From NCBI RefSeq assembly GCF_008033115.1, contig NZ_CP041203.1:1922001-1986000 (forward strand): a DNA stretch of 64,000 bases. Direction: 5' to 3'. Shown piece by piece: positions 53,939-62,158 of the stretch. Both the position numbers and the translations under genes were made by a program. Under the pieces are notes generated by a model. It searched no databases, was not told the origin of the DNA, and was given only the letters and a program-made list of their open reading frames with translations. The stretch is from Cellulomonas sp. Y8 (GTDB lineage Bacteria; Actinomycetota; Actinomycetes; Actinomycetales; Cellulomonadaceae). Position 1 is the stretch's first letter, and every line of letters begins with the position of its first letter.

Positions 53939-55711
53939 GTGGCGCGCAGCAGCACGGTGGCCGACCAGCTCGTCGCCCAGGTGGTGGCGGCCGGGGCCAA
54001 GCACATCTACGGCATCGTCGGCGACAGCCTGAACCCGGTGGTGGACGCGGTCCGCCGCGCGCGGGCCGCGGGCGAGGACATCCAGTGGGTGCACGTCCGG
54101 CACGAGGAGGCCGCCGCGTTCGCCGCGGCCGCTGAGGCGGAGATCACCGGCGACCTCGCCGTCTGCGCCGGCTCCTGCGGCCCGGGCAACCTGCACCTCA
54201 TCAACGGCCTGTACGACGCGAACCGCAGCCGGGTCCCCGTCCTCGCGATCGCGTCGCACATCCCGAGCGCGCAGATCGGCACCCAGTACTTCCAGGAGAC
54301 GCACCCGGACCGGCTGTTCGTCGAGTGCTCGGTGTTCTCCGAGATGATCTCGTCCGCCGCGCAGGCGCCGCGGGTCATCCGCAGCGCGATCCACCACGCC
54401 TACGGCGCCCCGGGCGTCGCCGTGCTGACGCTCCCCGGCGACGTCGCGGACCTCGAGGCACCGCCCGCCGGCACCGACACCCTGGCCCGCCCGCGCAAGC
54501 CGCGCGTCGTCCCCGCCGAGGCCGACGTCGCCGCGCTGGCCGCCGCGATCGACGGCGCCAAGAAGGTCACGATCCTGGCCGGCGCGGGCGTCCGCGGGGC
54601 GCACGACGACGTCCTCGCCCTGGCCGACAAGATCGCCGCGCCCGTCGGGCACAGCCTGCGCGGCAAGGAGCACATCCAGTACGACAACCCGTTCGACGTC
54701 GGGATGACCGGCCTGCTCGGGTACGGCGCGCTCCAGGCGTCGATGGACGAGGCCGACCTGCTGATCCTGCTCGGCACCGACTTCCCGTACGACCAGTTCC
54801 TCCCCTCCGACGTCCGCACCGTCCAGGTCGACATCGAGCCGACCCGCCTCGGCCGCCGGACCCGGAACGACCTGGCGGTCGTCGGCGACGTGGGCGAGAC
54901 CGTGCGCGCGCTGCTGCCGCTCGTCGAGCGGAAGAAGTCCCGCCGGTTCCTCGACCAGATGGTCAAGAAGCACGAGAAGGCGATGGGCGGGGTCGTCGGC
55001 GCCTACACCAAGGACGTCGAGCACCACCGCCCGATCCACCCCGAGTACGCCGCGGTCGTCCTCGACGAGGAGGCCGCCGACGACGCCGTGTTCACGGTCG
55101 ACACCGGCATGGGCAACGTCTGGGCCGCGCGGTACCTCACGCCGAACGGCCGCCGCCGGGTCATCGGGTCGTTCCTGCACGGGTCGATGGCCAACGCGGT
55201 GCCGCACGCGATCGGCGCGGCGCTGGCCGCCCGGGACTCCGGCGCCGAGCAGAAGCACGTCGTGGCGATCGCGGGCGACGGCGGCCTGTCGATGCTGCTC
55301 GGCGAGCTCATCACCCTCGTGCACTACGACCTGCCGGTGAAGGTGATCCTGTTCGACAACGCGACGCTCGGCATGGTCCGGCTGGAGATGCTGGTCGACG
55401 GCCTGCCGAGCTACGGCACCGACTCCCCGGCGATCGACTACGCGGCGCTGGGTACCGCGCTCGGCATCCCGTCGGTGCGCGTCGAGGACCCGACCCAGAT
55501 CCGGGCGGCGCTGCGCCAGGCGTTCGCGCACGACGGCCCGGCGCTGGTCGACCTGGTCACGGACCCGCGCGCGCTGTCGATCCCGCCGAAGATCACCCGC
55601 CAGCAGGTCAGCGGGTTCACGGCGGCGATGAGCAAGGAGATCCTCGGCGGCGGCATGGGCGAGGTCATGGCGATGGCCCGCTCGAACCTCCGCAACGTCC
55701 CGCGCCCCTGA
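53939..55711 (+). CDS. Thiamine-pyrophosphate-dependent pyruvate oxidase/dehydrogenase (PoxB-like)
   Basis: This 590-residue enzyme has the three-domain TPP fold. The N-terminal part starts VADQLVAQVVAAGAKHIYGI with catalytic Glu in HVRHEEAAAFA, the middle FAD domain includes TILAGAGVRGAHDD, and the C-terminal TPP site is GDGGLSMLLGELITLV. The C-terminal helix ends NLRNVPRP, comparable to the membrane-association tail of E. coli PoxB. It likely oxidises pyruvate to acetate and CO2. GTG 53939 has AGGAG eight bases upstream. Confidence 0.9.
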   Translation: MARSSTVADQLVAQVVAAGAKHIYGIVGDSLNPVVDAVRRARAAGEDIQWVHVRHEEAAAFAAAAEAEITGDLAVCAGSCGPGNLHLINGLYDANRSRVPVLAIASHIPSAQIGTQYFQETHPDRLFVECSVFSEMISSAAQAPRVIRSAIHHAYGAPGVAVLTLPGDVADLEAPPAGTDTLARPRKPRVVPAEADVAALAAAIDGAKKVTILAGAGVRGAHDDVLALADKIAAPVGHSLRGKEHIQYDNPFDVGMTGLLGYGALQASMDEADLLILLGTDFPYDQFLPSDVRTVQVDIEPTRLGRRTRNDLAVVGDVGETVRALLPLVERKKSRRFLDQMVKKHEKAMGGVVGAYTKDVEHHRPIHPEYAAVVLDEEAADDAVFTVDTGMGNVWAARYLTPNGRRRVIGSFLHGSMANAVPHAIGAALAARDSGAEQKHVVAIAGDGGLSMLLGELITLVHYDLPVKVILFDNATLGMVRLEMLVDGLPSYGTDSPAIDYAALGTALGIPSVRVEDPTQIRAALRQAFAHDGPALVDLVTDPRALSIPPKITRQQVSGFTAAMSKEILGGGMGEVMAMARSNLRNVPRP

Positions 55712-55730
55712 CCCTGCGCCGAGATCGTGG

Positions 55731-56423
55731 TCAGTGCAGGTCGCCGAGGGCGGCGCGGATCTCGCTCGTGATGACGGTCATCGCGCGCTCGGCGGCCTCG
55801 GGGTCGCGGCGGCGGACCGCCTCGGCCACGGCGGCGTGCGCGTCGAGCGCCTCCGCGCGCGGGCGGGAGGGCATGAGGCCGTGCCGGGTCCGACCCGCGA
55901 GGACCTCGGCGACCACCCCGGTGAGCGCGCCGAACATCTCGTTGCGCCCGGCGCGCAGCAGCAGCGCGTGGAACCGCTGGTCGACCTCGAGGAACTCGTC
56001 CAGCCGGCCGGCCTCGCCGAGCTCGCGGAGCCGCGCCATCAGGGCCAGCAGCTCGTCGACCTCCTCGGGGGAGGCGTGCCGGGCGGCGGCCGCCGCGGCG
56101 ACGGGCTCGACGGCCGCGCGCAGCTCCGTGAGCGAGCGCAGCTGACCCAACCTCCCGGGGCCGGCGAGCCGCCACCGGATCACGCGCGGGTCGAACACCA
56201 TCCAGTCGGACGACGGCCGCACGACCAGCCCCACCCGGCGCCGCGACGTCAGCAGCCCGAGCTGCTCGAGCGAGCGCATCGTCTCCCGCGCCACGGTCCG
56301 GGACACCCCGAACCGCTGCTGCAGCTGCTCCAGCGTCAGCACCGTGCCGGCGGGCAGCAACCCGCCGGTGATCTCCGCGCCGATCGCCTCCAGCACCGTG
56401 CTGTGCAGCACCTCGACCGCCAA
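55731..56423 (-). CDS. GntR/FadR family regulator of gluconate genes
   Basis: This 230-residue regulator has a winged helix LTLEQLQQRFGVSRTVARET and a helical FCD effector domain with LRAAVEPVAAAAAARHAS, VDQRFHALLLRAGRNEMFGA and DAHAAVAEAVRRRDPEAAER, whose Asp/His residues bind metal and ligand. Start TTG 56423 is chosen because AGGAGGAG lies eight bases before it; no ATG or GTG fits. Divergent from gntK-gntP with palindromes between, so it probably represses gluconate catabolism. Confidence 0.88.
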   Translation of the reverse strand: MAVEVLHSTVLEAIGAEITGGLLPAGTVLTLEQLQQRFGVSRTVARETMRSLEQLGLLTSRRRVGLVVRPSSDWMVFDPRVIRWRLAGPGRLGQLRSLTELRAAVEPVAAAAAARHASPEEVDELLALMARLRELGEAGRLDEFLEVDQRFHALLLRAGRNEMFGALTGVVAEVLAGRTRHGLMPSRPRAEALDAHAAVAEAVRRRDPEAAERAMTVITSEIRAALGDLH

Positions 56424-56532
56424 CGTGCTCTCCTCCTGCCACCCACGGGGGCGTCCCCTCGACGCGCGACCCCCGGTCGGCCGTGCCAGGGTCGCACACG
56501 GGTCGGGAGCGGCCTCGCTGCTCGCCCCGCGT

Positions 56533-56565
56533 TCACACAGGTGTGATCTTTGGGTTTCAAAGGTC
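56533..56565. promoter_or_regulatory. Gluconate operator region with two palindromes
   Basis: TCACACAGGTGTGA (56533-56546) is a near-perfect palindrome. Overlapping it, GATCTTTG (56545-56552) and CAAAGGTC (56558-56565) form a second inverted repeat, 7 of 8 matching. The region is AT-rich and lies about 100 bp before gntK. One site probably binds the GntR protein; the other could be for a Crp-like factor. Confidence 0.6.
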
Positions 56566-56661
56566 GCATCTTTATGGCACAGTGTCCACACCCTCGGGGC
56601 GGCCCCGGGGGTTGCCGGACGCAGCACCGCCGCCCGGACGACGACGTCAAGGAGGACAGGT

Positions 56662-57222
56662 ATGCCGGAGGTCCAGCACCTCGTGATCATGGGTGTCTCG
56701 GGGTCGGGGAAGACCACGACCGCGCAGATCCTCGCCGACCGTCTCGCCTGGCCGTACGCCGAGGCCGACGAGTTCCACCCCCAGGCCAACATCGACAAGA
56801 TGTCCGCGGGCACCCCGCTGACCGACGAGGACCGCTGGCCGTGGCTGCGCGCCATGCGGGACTGGCTCACCGAGCAGTCCCGCGCCGGCCGGTCGACCAT
56901 CGTCACCTGCTCCGCGCTGCGCGTCGCCTACCGCGACGTGCTGCGCGAGGCCGAGGGCCGCGTCCGGTTCGTGCACCTGCAGGGCACGATCGAGGCGATC
57001 GGCGAGCGGATGTCCGGCCGTGCCGGGCACTTCATGCCGACCTCCCTGCTGCCCTCGCAGTTCCAGACCCTCGAGCCGCTCACCGACGCCGAGGACGGCG
57101 TGCACGTGCCGGTCGAGGTCTCCCCCCAGTCCGTCGCCGACGCCGCCCTGCGCGAGCTCGGCATCGACCCCGCCACCGCACGCGCCGACGCGGCGCCGGC
57201 GACCTCCCCCCAGGAGTCCTGA
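56662..57222 (+). CDS. gntK: Gluconokinase
   Basis: This 186-residue kinase makes 6-phosphogluconate from gluconate and ATP. Walker A GVSGSGKTT near 10-18, substrate segment EADEFHPQANIDKMSAGTPL, WPWLRAMRDWL and CSALRVAYRDVLR. Normal length. AAGGAGG lies six bases before ATG 56662. The stop overlaps the gntP start by one base (TGATG). Confidence 0.95.
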   Translation: MPEVQHLVIMGVSGSGKTTTAQILADRLAWPYAEADEFHPQANIDKMSAGTPLTDEDRWPWLRAMRDWLTEQSRAGRSTIVTCSALRVAYRDVLREAEGRVRFVHLQGTIEAIGERMSGRAGHFMPTSLLPSQFQTLEPLTDAEDGVHVPVEVSPQSVADAALRELGIDPATARADAAPATSPQES

Positions 57223-58625
57223 TGCTCTCCCTCCCGTCCGCAGCACCGCTGCTGCTGGCCGCCGCGGCCGAGGACGCGGCGCCCGCCGTCTCCGACACCC
57301 GGCTGATCGTCGCCGCCGTCGTCGGCATCGCGGTGATCGTCGCGCTGATCGTCTGGGTGAAGCTGCACCCGTTCCTCGCGCTCATGCTCGGCGCCGGCGT
57401 GCTCGCCGTGGCCGCCGGCCTGCCCTACGTCGACGCCTTCACCTCGTTCACGAAGGGGCTCGGCGAGACCGTCGCCGGCGTCGGCATCCTCATCGCCCTC
57501 GGCGCGATCATCGGCAAGATGCTGATCGACTCCGGAGGGGCCGACCAGATCGTCGACTCGATCCTCGCGCGGACGCCGGTCCAGCGGCTCCCGTGGGCGA
57601 TGGCGTTCGCCGCGTTCATCATCGGCATCCCGCTGTTCTTCGAGGTCGGCGTCGTCCTGCTGATCCCGGTCGTCATGCTCGTCGCGCGCCGGTCCAAGGT
57701 GTCGATGATCGTCGTCGGCATCCCGGCCCTCGCCGGCCTGTCCGCGCTGCACGGCCTGGTGCCGCCGCACCCCGGCCCGCTGATCGCGATCGACGCCCTC
57801 GGCGCGGACCTCGGCCTGACCCTCGGCCTCGGACTGCTGGTCGCGATCCCGACCGTCGCGGTCGCCGGCCCGCTGCTCGCCAAGCCGATGGCCCGCTGGG
57901 TCCCGCTCGACCCGCCGACCGAGATCCTCGGCGGCTCGGAGCGCGCGGACGACGCCCGCCGCCCGTCGTTCGCCACCGCGCTGACCGTCGTGCTGCTGCC
58001 GGTCGTCCTCATGCTGGCCCGCACCCTCGCCGAGACCGTCGGGTTCGAGGACTCCGGGTTCGGCCAGGTGCTCGACTTCGTGGGCACCCCCCTGGTCGCG
58101 CTGCTCATCACCGCGCTGGTGTCGCTGGTCCTGCTCGGCACCCGCCAGGGCCGCGACCGCAGCATGGTCAGCAAGCTCGTCGACTCCTCGTTCGCCCCGA
58201 TCGCGAGCATCCTGCTCATCGTCGGCGCGGGCGGCGGCTTCAAGCAGACCCTCGTCGACTCCGGCGTCGGCGACGTCATCGCCAAGGGCCTGGCGAACGC
58301 GCCGATCTCGCCGCTGCTCGCGGCGTGGCTGGTCGCCGTGCTGATCCGCGTCGCCACGGGCTCCGCGACCGTCGCCACCGTCACCGCGGCCGGCATCGTC
58401 GCGCCGCTGGCCGAGGGCCTCTCCCCGACGCACGTCGCGCTCATGGTGCTGGCGATCGGCGCCGGCTCGGTGTTCCTGAGCCACGTGAACGACGCCGGGT
58501 TCTGGCTGGTCAAGGAGTACTTCAAGATGACCGTCGGCCAGACGTTCAAGACCTGGTCGCTCATGGAGTGCGTCCTGTCGGTGACCGCCCTGGTGGTGGT
58601 CCTGCTCCTGAGCCTGGTCATCTAG
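57222..58625 (+). CDS. gntP: Gluconate:H+ symporter, GntP family
   Basis: This 467-residue membrane permease has about 12-14 helices. Family motifs are LHPFLALMLGAGVLAV, IIGIPLFFEVGVVLLIPVVM, ALHGLVPPHPGPLIAI and RVATGSATVATVTAAGIVAP, then FLSHVNDAGFWLVKEYF. It imports gluconate with protons and is coupled to gntK by a one-base overlap. A hairpin terminator follows at 58648. Confidence 0.95.
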   Translation: MLSLPSAAPLLLAAAAEDAAPAVSDTRLIVAAVVGIAVIVALIVWVKLHPFLALMLGAGVLAVAAGLPYVDAFTSFTKGLGETVAGVGILIALGAIIGKMLIDSGGADQIVDSILARTPVQRLPWAMAFAAFIIGIPLFFEVGVVLLIPVVMLVARRSKVSMIVVGIPALAGLSALHGLVPPHPGPLIAIDALGADLGLTLGLGLLVAIPTVAVAGPLLAKPMARWVPLDPPTEILGGSERADDARRPSFATALTVVLLPVVLMLARTLAETVGFEDSGFGQVLDFVGTPLVALLITALVSLVLLGTRQGRDRSMVSKLVDSSFAPIASILLIVGAGGGFKQTLVDSGVGDVIAKGLANAPISPLLAAWLVAVLIRVATGSATVATVTAAGIVAPLAEGLSPTHVALMVLAIGAGSVFLSHVNDAGFWLVKEYFKMTVGQTFKTWSLMECVLSVTALVVVLLLSLVI

Positions 58626-58647
58626 CCTGGGGGTGCGCATTCCGCAC

Positions 58648-58681
58648 GGCCCGGGGACGGCGAGGACGCCGACCCCGGGCC
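58648..58681 (+). terminator. Terminator after gntP
   Basis: GGCCCGGGG then CGGCG (58648-58662) pairs with 58667-58681 with one A.A mismatch and a four-base loop. Confidence 0.75.
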
Positions 58682-58749
58682 GCGCCACCTCAGCCGCGAT
58701 CCAGCAGCCGCCGCCCCGCGCGGCAGCGCCCCGCGGTCGAGGAGGACCC

Positions 58750-60018
58750 GTGCCCAGCGCCAGCACTGCCGTTCCCGTCCCTGCAGGACCCGTCTCCGTC
58801 CGGCGCGGGATCGCCGACCGCTGGCGGGACCTCGGCCGACCACCCCGGCTGATCGGCCTGGACGTCGCCCGCGCGCTCGCCGTCGTCGGCATGGTCGCCG
58901 TGCACGTCGGCCGCGTGCCGGAGCTGACCTGGTCCCGGCCGGCCACCTGGGGCGGGATCTCCCACGGCCACTCCGCGCTCCTGTTCGCGTTCGTCGCCGG
59001 GATCTCCGTCGCCCTGTCGACCGGTCGACGCGACGTCCCGGCCGGTGACCGTCTCCGCACCGCGCGGCTCGCGCTCGTGGGCCGGGCGCTGGTGGTCCTC
59101 GCCATCGGGCTCGTGCTCGAGCTGCTCGGGTCGCCCGCCTCGGTGATCCTGCCCGTGTACGGCGTGCTGTTCGTCGCGCTGACCCCGGTCCTCGGCTGGA
59201 CCCCGCGCCGGCTGGCGGTGGCGGCGGTGACGGTGGCCCTGGTCGGGCCCGCGCTGGTCACCGGGGCGACCACGCTCGCTCTCGGCGGGGCGGGCGGCCC
59301 CGGGATCAGCCTGCTCGTCGTCGGCGTGTACCAGGCGACGACGTGGTGGCCGCTGCTCCTCGCCGGCATGGCGCTCGGGCGCTGCGAGCTGGGCTCGCCC
59401 CGGTTCGCGGCGGGGCTGCTCGTCGGCGGCGTGCTGCTGGCCGTGCTCGGGCACGGTCTCGGCGCCGCGGTCGGCACCGGCGCCGTGAGCGCGGGCGAGG
59501 ACCTCCCGGCGTCGGAGAGCTTCGCGATGGACGCGCAGGGACGCGTGGTCGGTGAGGACGGCGACGCCCAGGAGGAGTCGCCCGGCGCGCTGCCGAGCTA
59601 TCGCGAGCGCCTCCTCGAGGACACCGACCTCGGCACCCTCACCGCAGCCGCCCTGTCCTCGGCGCCGCACTCCGGCGGCACTCTCGAGATCGTCGGCGGC
59701 GGTGGCGTCGCCGCGGCGGTGGTCGGCGCCTGCCTGCTCCTGGGGCGGCCGCTGCGGCCGGTGCTCGTCCCGCTCGCCGCCGTGGGCTCGATGCCCCTGA
59801 CCTGCTACGCCGTGCACGTCGTCTCGCTCGCCGTGCTCATCGCACCGGGCGGCCTGCGGATGCCCCTGCTGGCCGACGACGGGAGACCCACCGGCCACGG
59901 GACCTTCCTGTGGTCGGTCGCCGTGGCGCTCGTGGGCTGCACCGCCTGGGCCCTGACGCTCGGGCGCGGGCCGCTGGAGCGGCTCACCGCCCGCGGGGCC
60001 CGCGCACTGGCCCGCTAG
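58750..60018 (+). CDS. Membrane protein with acyltransferase-like DUF1624/DUF418 domains
   Basis: This 422-residue polytopic membrane protein starts at GTG 58750. RLIGLDVARALAVVGMVAVH is the signature of the heparan-alpha-glucosaminide N-acetyltransferase (DUF1624) N-terminus, followed by about ten helices and a DUF418-like end with GSMPLTCYAVHVVSLAVLIA. A hydrophilic loop of about 70 residues with SPGALPSYRERLLEDTDLGT lies in the middle. Likely an envelope acyltransferase; substrate unknown. GAGGAGGACCC precedes the start. Its TAG stop (60016-60018) overlaps the stop of the convergent gene within CTAG. Confidence 0.82.
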   Translation: MPSASTAVPVPAGPVSVRRGIADRWRDLGRPPRLIGLDVARALAVVGMVAVHVGRVPELTWSRPATWGGISHGHSALLFAFVAGISVALSTGRRDVPAGDRLRTARLALVGRALVVLAIGLVLELLGSPASVILPVYGVLFVALTPVLGWTPRRLAVAAVTVALVGPALVTGATTLALGGAGGPGISLLVVGVYQATTWWPLLLAGMALGRCELGSPRFAAGLLVGGVLLAVLGHGLGAAVGTGAVSAGEDLPASESFAMDAQGRVVGEDGDAQEESPGALPSYRERLLEDTDLGTLTAAALSSAPHSGGTLEIVGGGGVAAAVVGACLLLGRPLRPVLVPLAAVGSMPLTCYAVHVVSLAVLIAPGGLRMPLLADDGRPTGHGTFLWSVAVALVGCTAWALTLGRGPLERLTARGARALAR

Positions 60019-61670
60019 CCCGTACCGGGTCCGCCGGGGCCGGCGACGGACCCGGTACGGGCTCGGCCCAGCGGCTCGAGCGGCGTGGTCGCGGGGCCCT
60101 CCAGGGGCGCGCCGTCCGGGGCGAACCGGCTGCCGTGCAGCGGGCAGTCCCAGGACCGCTCGACCTCGTTCCAGGTCACGACGCCGCCGAGGTGCGTGCA
60201 CACGCCGGACACCCGCCGGGTGACGCCGCCGACGGTGCACACCGCCTCCGGGCGCACCCCCGCGCGCTCGACACCGCCCTGCCCCTCCGGCGGGGCGGCG
60301 CGCGTCCCGGCCCCGGCGCGCGGGGCGGTCCAGCCGCCCGCGAGCCACCGCGCGACCGAGGCGTTCAGCCGCGCGGCGTCCCCGAGCCCGGTGAGCTCGT
60401 GCCGGCCCCACGGCCGCCAGGACTCCGCCCAGCGCGGGGCGCGGTCGTTGAGGATGTCCGCCGCCAGCACGAGCGCGGCGGCCACGGCGGTCGTCATGCC
60501 CCACTTCGCGTAGCCCGTGGCGACGTACAACCGCGGGTCGAGCGGCAGCAGCCGGCCCACCAGCGGCAGCCCGTCGGTCGTCGCGTAGTCCTGCGCCGAC
60601 CACACGTGGGTCAGCTCGGCACCGGGGACGTGCGCCCGGGTCCAGTCGACGAGCGCGCGCACCGACTCCCCCGTCTTGGGCCGCCGGCCCACGGGGTGCC
60701 CCGCGCCGCCGACGAGCAGCAGGTCCGGCACCGCCGCGCCGACCGGGGTCGCGGAACCGCCCGGGACGGCCGGACCCCGCACCAGCCCCGCCCCCGCGAG
60801 GGCCGGCACGGAGCGCACCGACCGGGTGTCGGCGTCGACGGAGAGCGCCATGCTCGTCGGCGGCGGCTCCGGCACCCGGAACGCGCACAGGTACGACCGC
60901 AGGGCGTGCAGCCGCGCGAACGCCCCGCCGCGGTCGAGGATCGGCGTGCCCGTCGCCAGCACCACCGCGTCCGCGGCGACGTCACCCGCCGTGGTCCGCA
61001 GCACCGTGCGCCGGCTCAGCCCGCCGAGCTCGGCGCCGTGGTGCATCCCGAGCACCCGGACCCCCTCGGCGATCCGACCGCCGCGCCCGACGACGTCGGC
61101 GGCGAGGGCGCCCAGCACGTCCAACGGGTCGACCTGCGCCTGGTCCGCGAGGCCGATCGCGCCGGTCACCGGCAGCGGCAGGTCGGTGCGCCGCCGCCAG
61201 CCGACCGGCACCCCGGCGCGTCGGGCGGCCTCGAGCTCCGCCTCGACCCGGGCACGCCCCTCGGCGGTGGTCGCGAAGGTCAGGGCCTCGCGCCGCTGGT
61301 AGGGCACCCCGTGGTCGTCGAGGTAGCGCAGCAGCCAGTCCATGCCCTCGGCGCTGCCCTCGGCGTACGCGGCGACCACGCGGTCCTCGTGGCGCTCGGC
61401 CAGCGAGGCGAGCCGGTCGCCCTGCAGCAGGCTCACCTTCGCCGTGCTGCGCCCGGTGGTGCCCGCGCCGACCGCGCGGGCCTCGAGGACGAGGACCCGG
61501 CAGCCGGCGCGGGTCAGCAGCAGGGCCGTGGTCAGCCCGGTGAGCCCGGCGCCGACCACGACCACGTCGGCAGGCTCGTCGCCGGGGTGCGGCACCTCCC
61601 CCGGCGCGCGGTGGTGCGGGTGGGACGCGGGCTCGCGCCGGTCCCACCACAGCGACGTCCGGGCGACCAC
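60015..61670 (-). CDS. FAD-dependent oxidoreductase with C-terminal Rieske domain
   Basis: This is a 551-residue fusion. The N-terminal DAO-type flavoprotein has VVVVGAGLTGLTTALLLTRA, GAGTTGRSTAKVSLLQGDRL and GYAKWGMTTAVAAALVLAAD. A C-terminal Rieske [2Fe-2S] domain has ligands C491/H493 (CTHLG) and C509/H512 (CPLHGS). Such DAO-Rieske fusions occur in many bacteria, with no settled substrate. GTG 61670 follows GGGAGGG. It lies 24 bases after a YtxH-like gene. The last codons are encoded inside a 15-bp hairpin, and its TAG overlaps the convergent stop. Confidence 0.9.
   Translation of the reverse strand: MVARTSLWWDRREPASHPHHRAPGEVPHPGDEPADVVVVGAGLTGLTTALLLTRAGCRVLVLEARAVGAGTTGRSTAKVSLLQGDRLASLAERHEDRVVAAYAEGSAEGMDWLLRYLDDHGVPYQRREALTFATTAEGRARVEAELEAARRAGVPVGWRRRTDLPLPVTGAIGLADQAQVDPLDVLGALAADVVGRGGRIAEGVRVLGMHHGAELGGLSRRTVLRTTAGDVAADAVVLATGTPILDRGGAFARLHALRSYLCAFRVPEPPPTSMALSVDADTRSVRSVPALAGAGLVRGPAVPGGSATPVGAAVPDLLLVGGAGHPVGRRPKTGESVRALVDWTRAHVPGAELTHVWSAQDYATTDGLPLVGRLLPLDPRLYVATGYAKWGMTTAVAAALVLAADILNDRAPRWAESWRPWGRHELTGLGDAARLNASVARWLAGGWTAPRAGAGTRAAPPEGQGGVERAGVRPEAVCTVGGVTRRVSGVCTHLGGVVTWNEVERSWDCPLHGSRFAPDGAPLEGPATTPLEPLGRARTGSVAGPGGPGTG
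60019..60061. terminator. Hairpin inside the 3' coding end of the Rieske gene
   Basis: A perfect 15-bp stem (60019-60033 with 60047-60061, arm CCCGTACCGGGTCCG). It immediately follows the stop of the plus-strand membrane gene and lies within the last 16 codons of the minus-strand gene, so it is a terminator for the former and coding for the latter. Confidence 0.8.
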
Positions 61671-61693
61671 GACGCCCTCCCGCTCAGGGCCCG

Positions 61694-62026
61694 CTACGCC
61701 CCGGGCGGGGTGACCGGCGTGGTCGGGGTCGTCCCGGCCGGCGGGGTGGTCCGCGTCGCGCCGGTCGTCCCGGTCGCGTCGTCGTCGGACGTGCGCGACA
61801 CGGCGCTCTTCACCGCGTCGACGGCCTTGTCCTTCAGCGCGGCGCCCTGGTCCTTCGCGAACCCGGTGGCCTTCGACTCGAGGTCGTCGACCGTCGACTG
61901 GACCCGCGGGTCGTGCCACGCGTCGGACGCCCAGCCCTTGATCTTCTCGAACTGCGCGCGACCCGCGCGGGTCCCGAGCACGTAGCCCACGCCCGCGCCG
62001 AGGACGAATGCCAGCTTGCCCTTCAT
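61694..62026 (-). CDS. YtxH-like membrane-anchored protein
   Basis: This 110-residue protein starts MKGKLAFVLGAGVGYVLGTR, a single membrane segment with a Gly zipper, followed by AGRAQFEKIKGW, a helical Asp/Lys/Ala region (FAKDQGAALKDKAVDAVKSA) and a Thr/Pro tail. This is the pattern of YtxH or CsbD-like stress-envelope proteins; function unknown. GGGAGGTC lies seven bases before ATG 62026. It is 24 bases upstream of the FAD-Rieske gene, probably an operon. Confidence 0.75.
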   Translation of the reverse strand: MKGKLAFVLGAGVGYVLGTRAGRAQFEKIKGWASDAWHDPRVQSTVDDLESKATGFAKDQGAALKDKAVDAVKSAVSRTSDDDATGTTGATRTTPPAGTTPTTPVTPPGA

Positions 62027-62158
62027 GCCTGACCTCCCGAGATGTCCTGGTGGTCCGATCGAGCCTAGGGGCGGGGGTCGTCGCGCGCCCGGCGAGGCGC
62101 TCGCCGCGCGCGACCGCCCGCGCGGGAGCACAGTGTGCCGCGGAGGGGGTGGTGCCCC

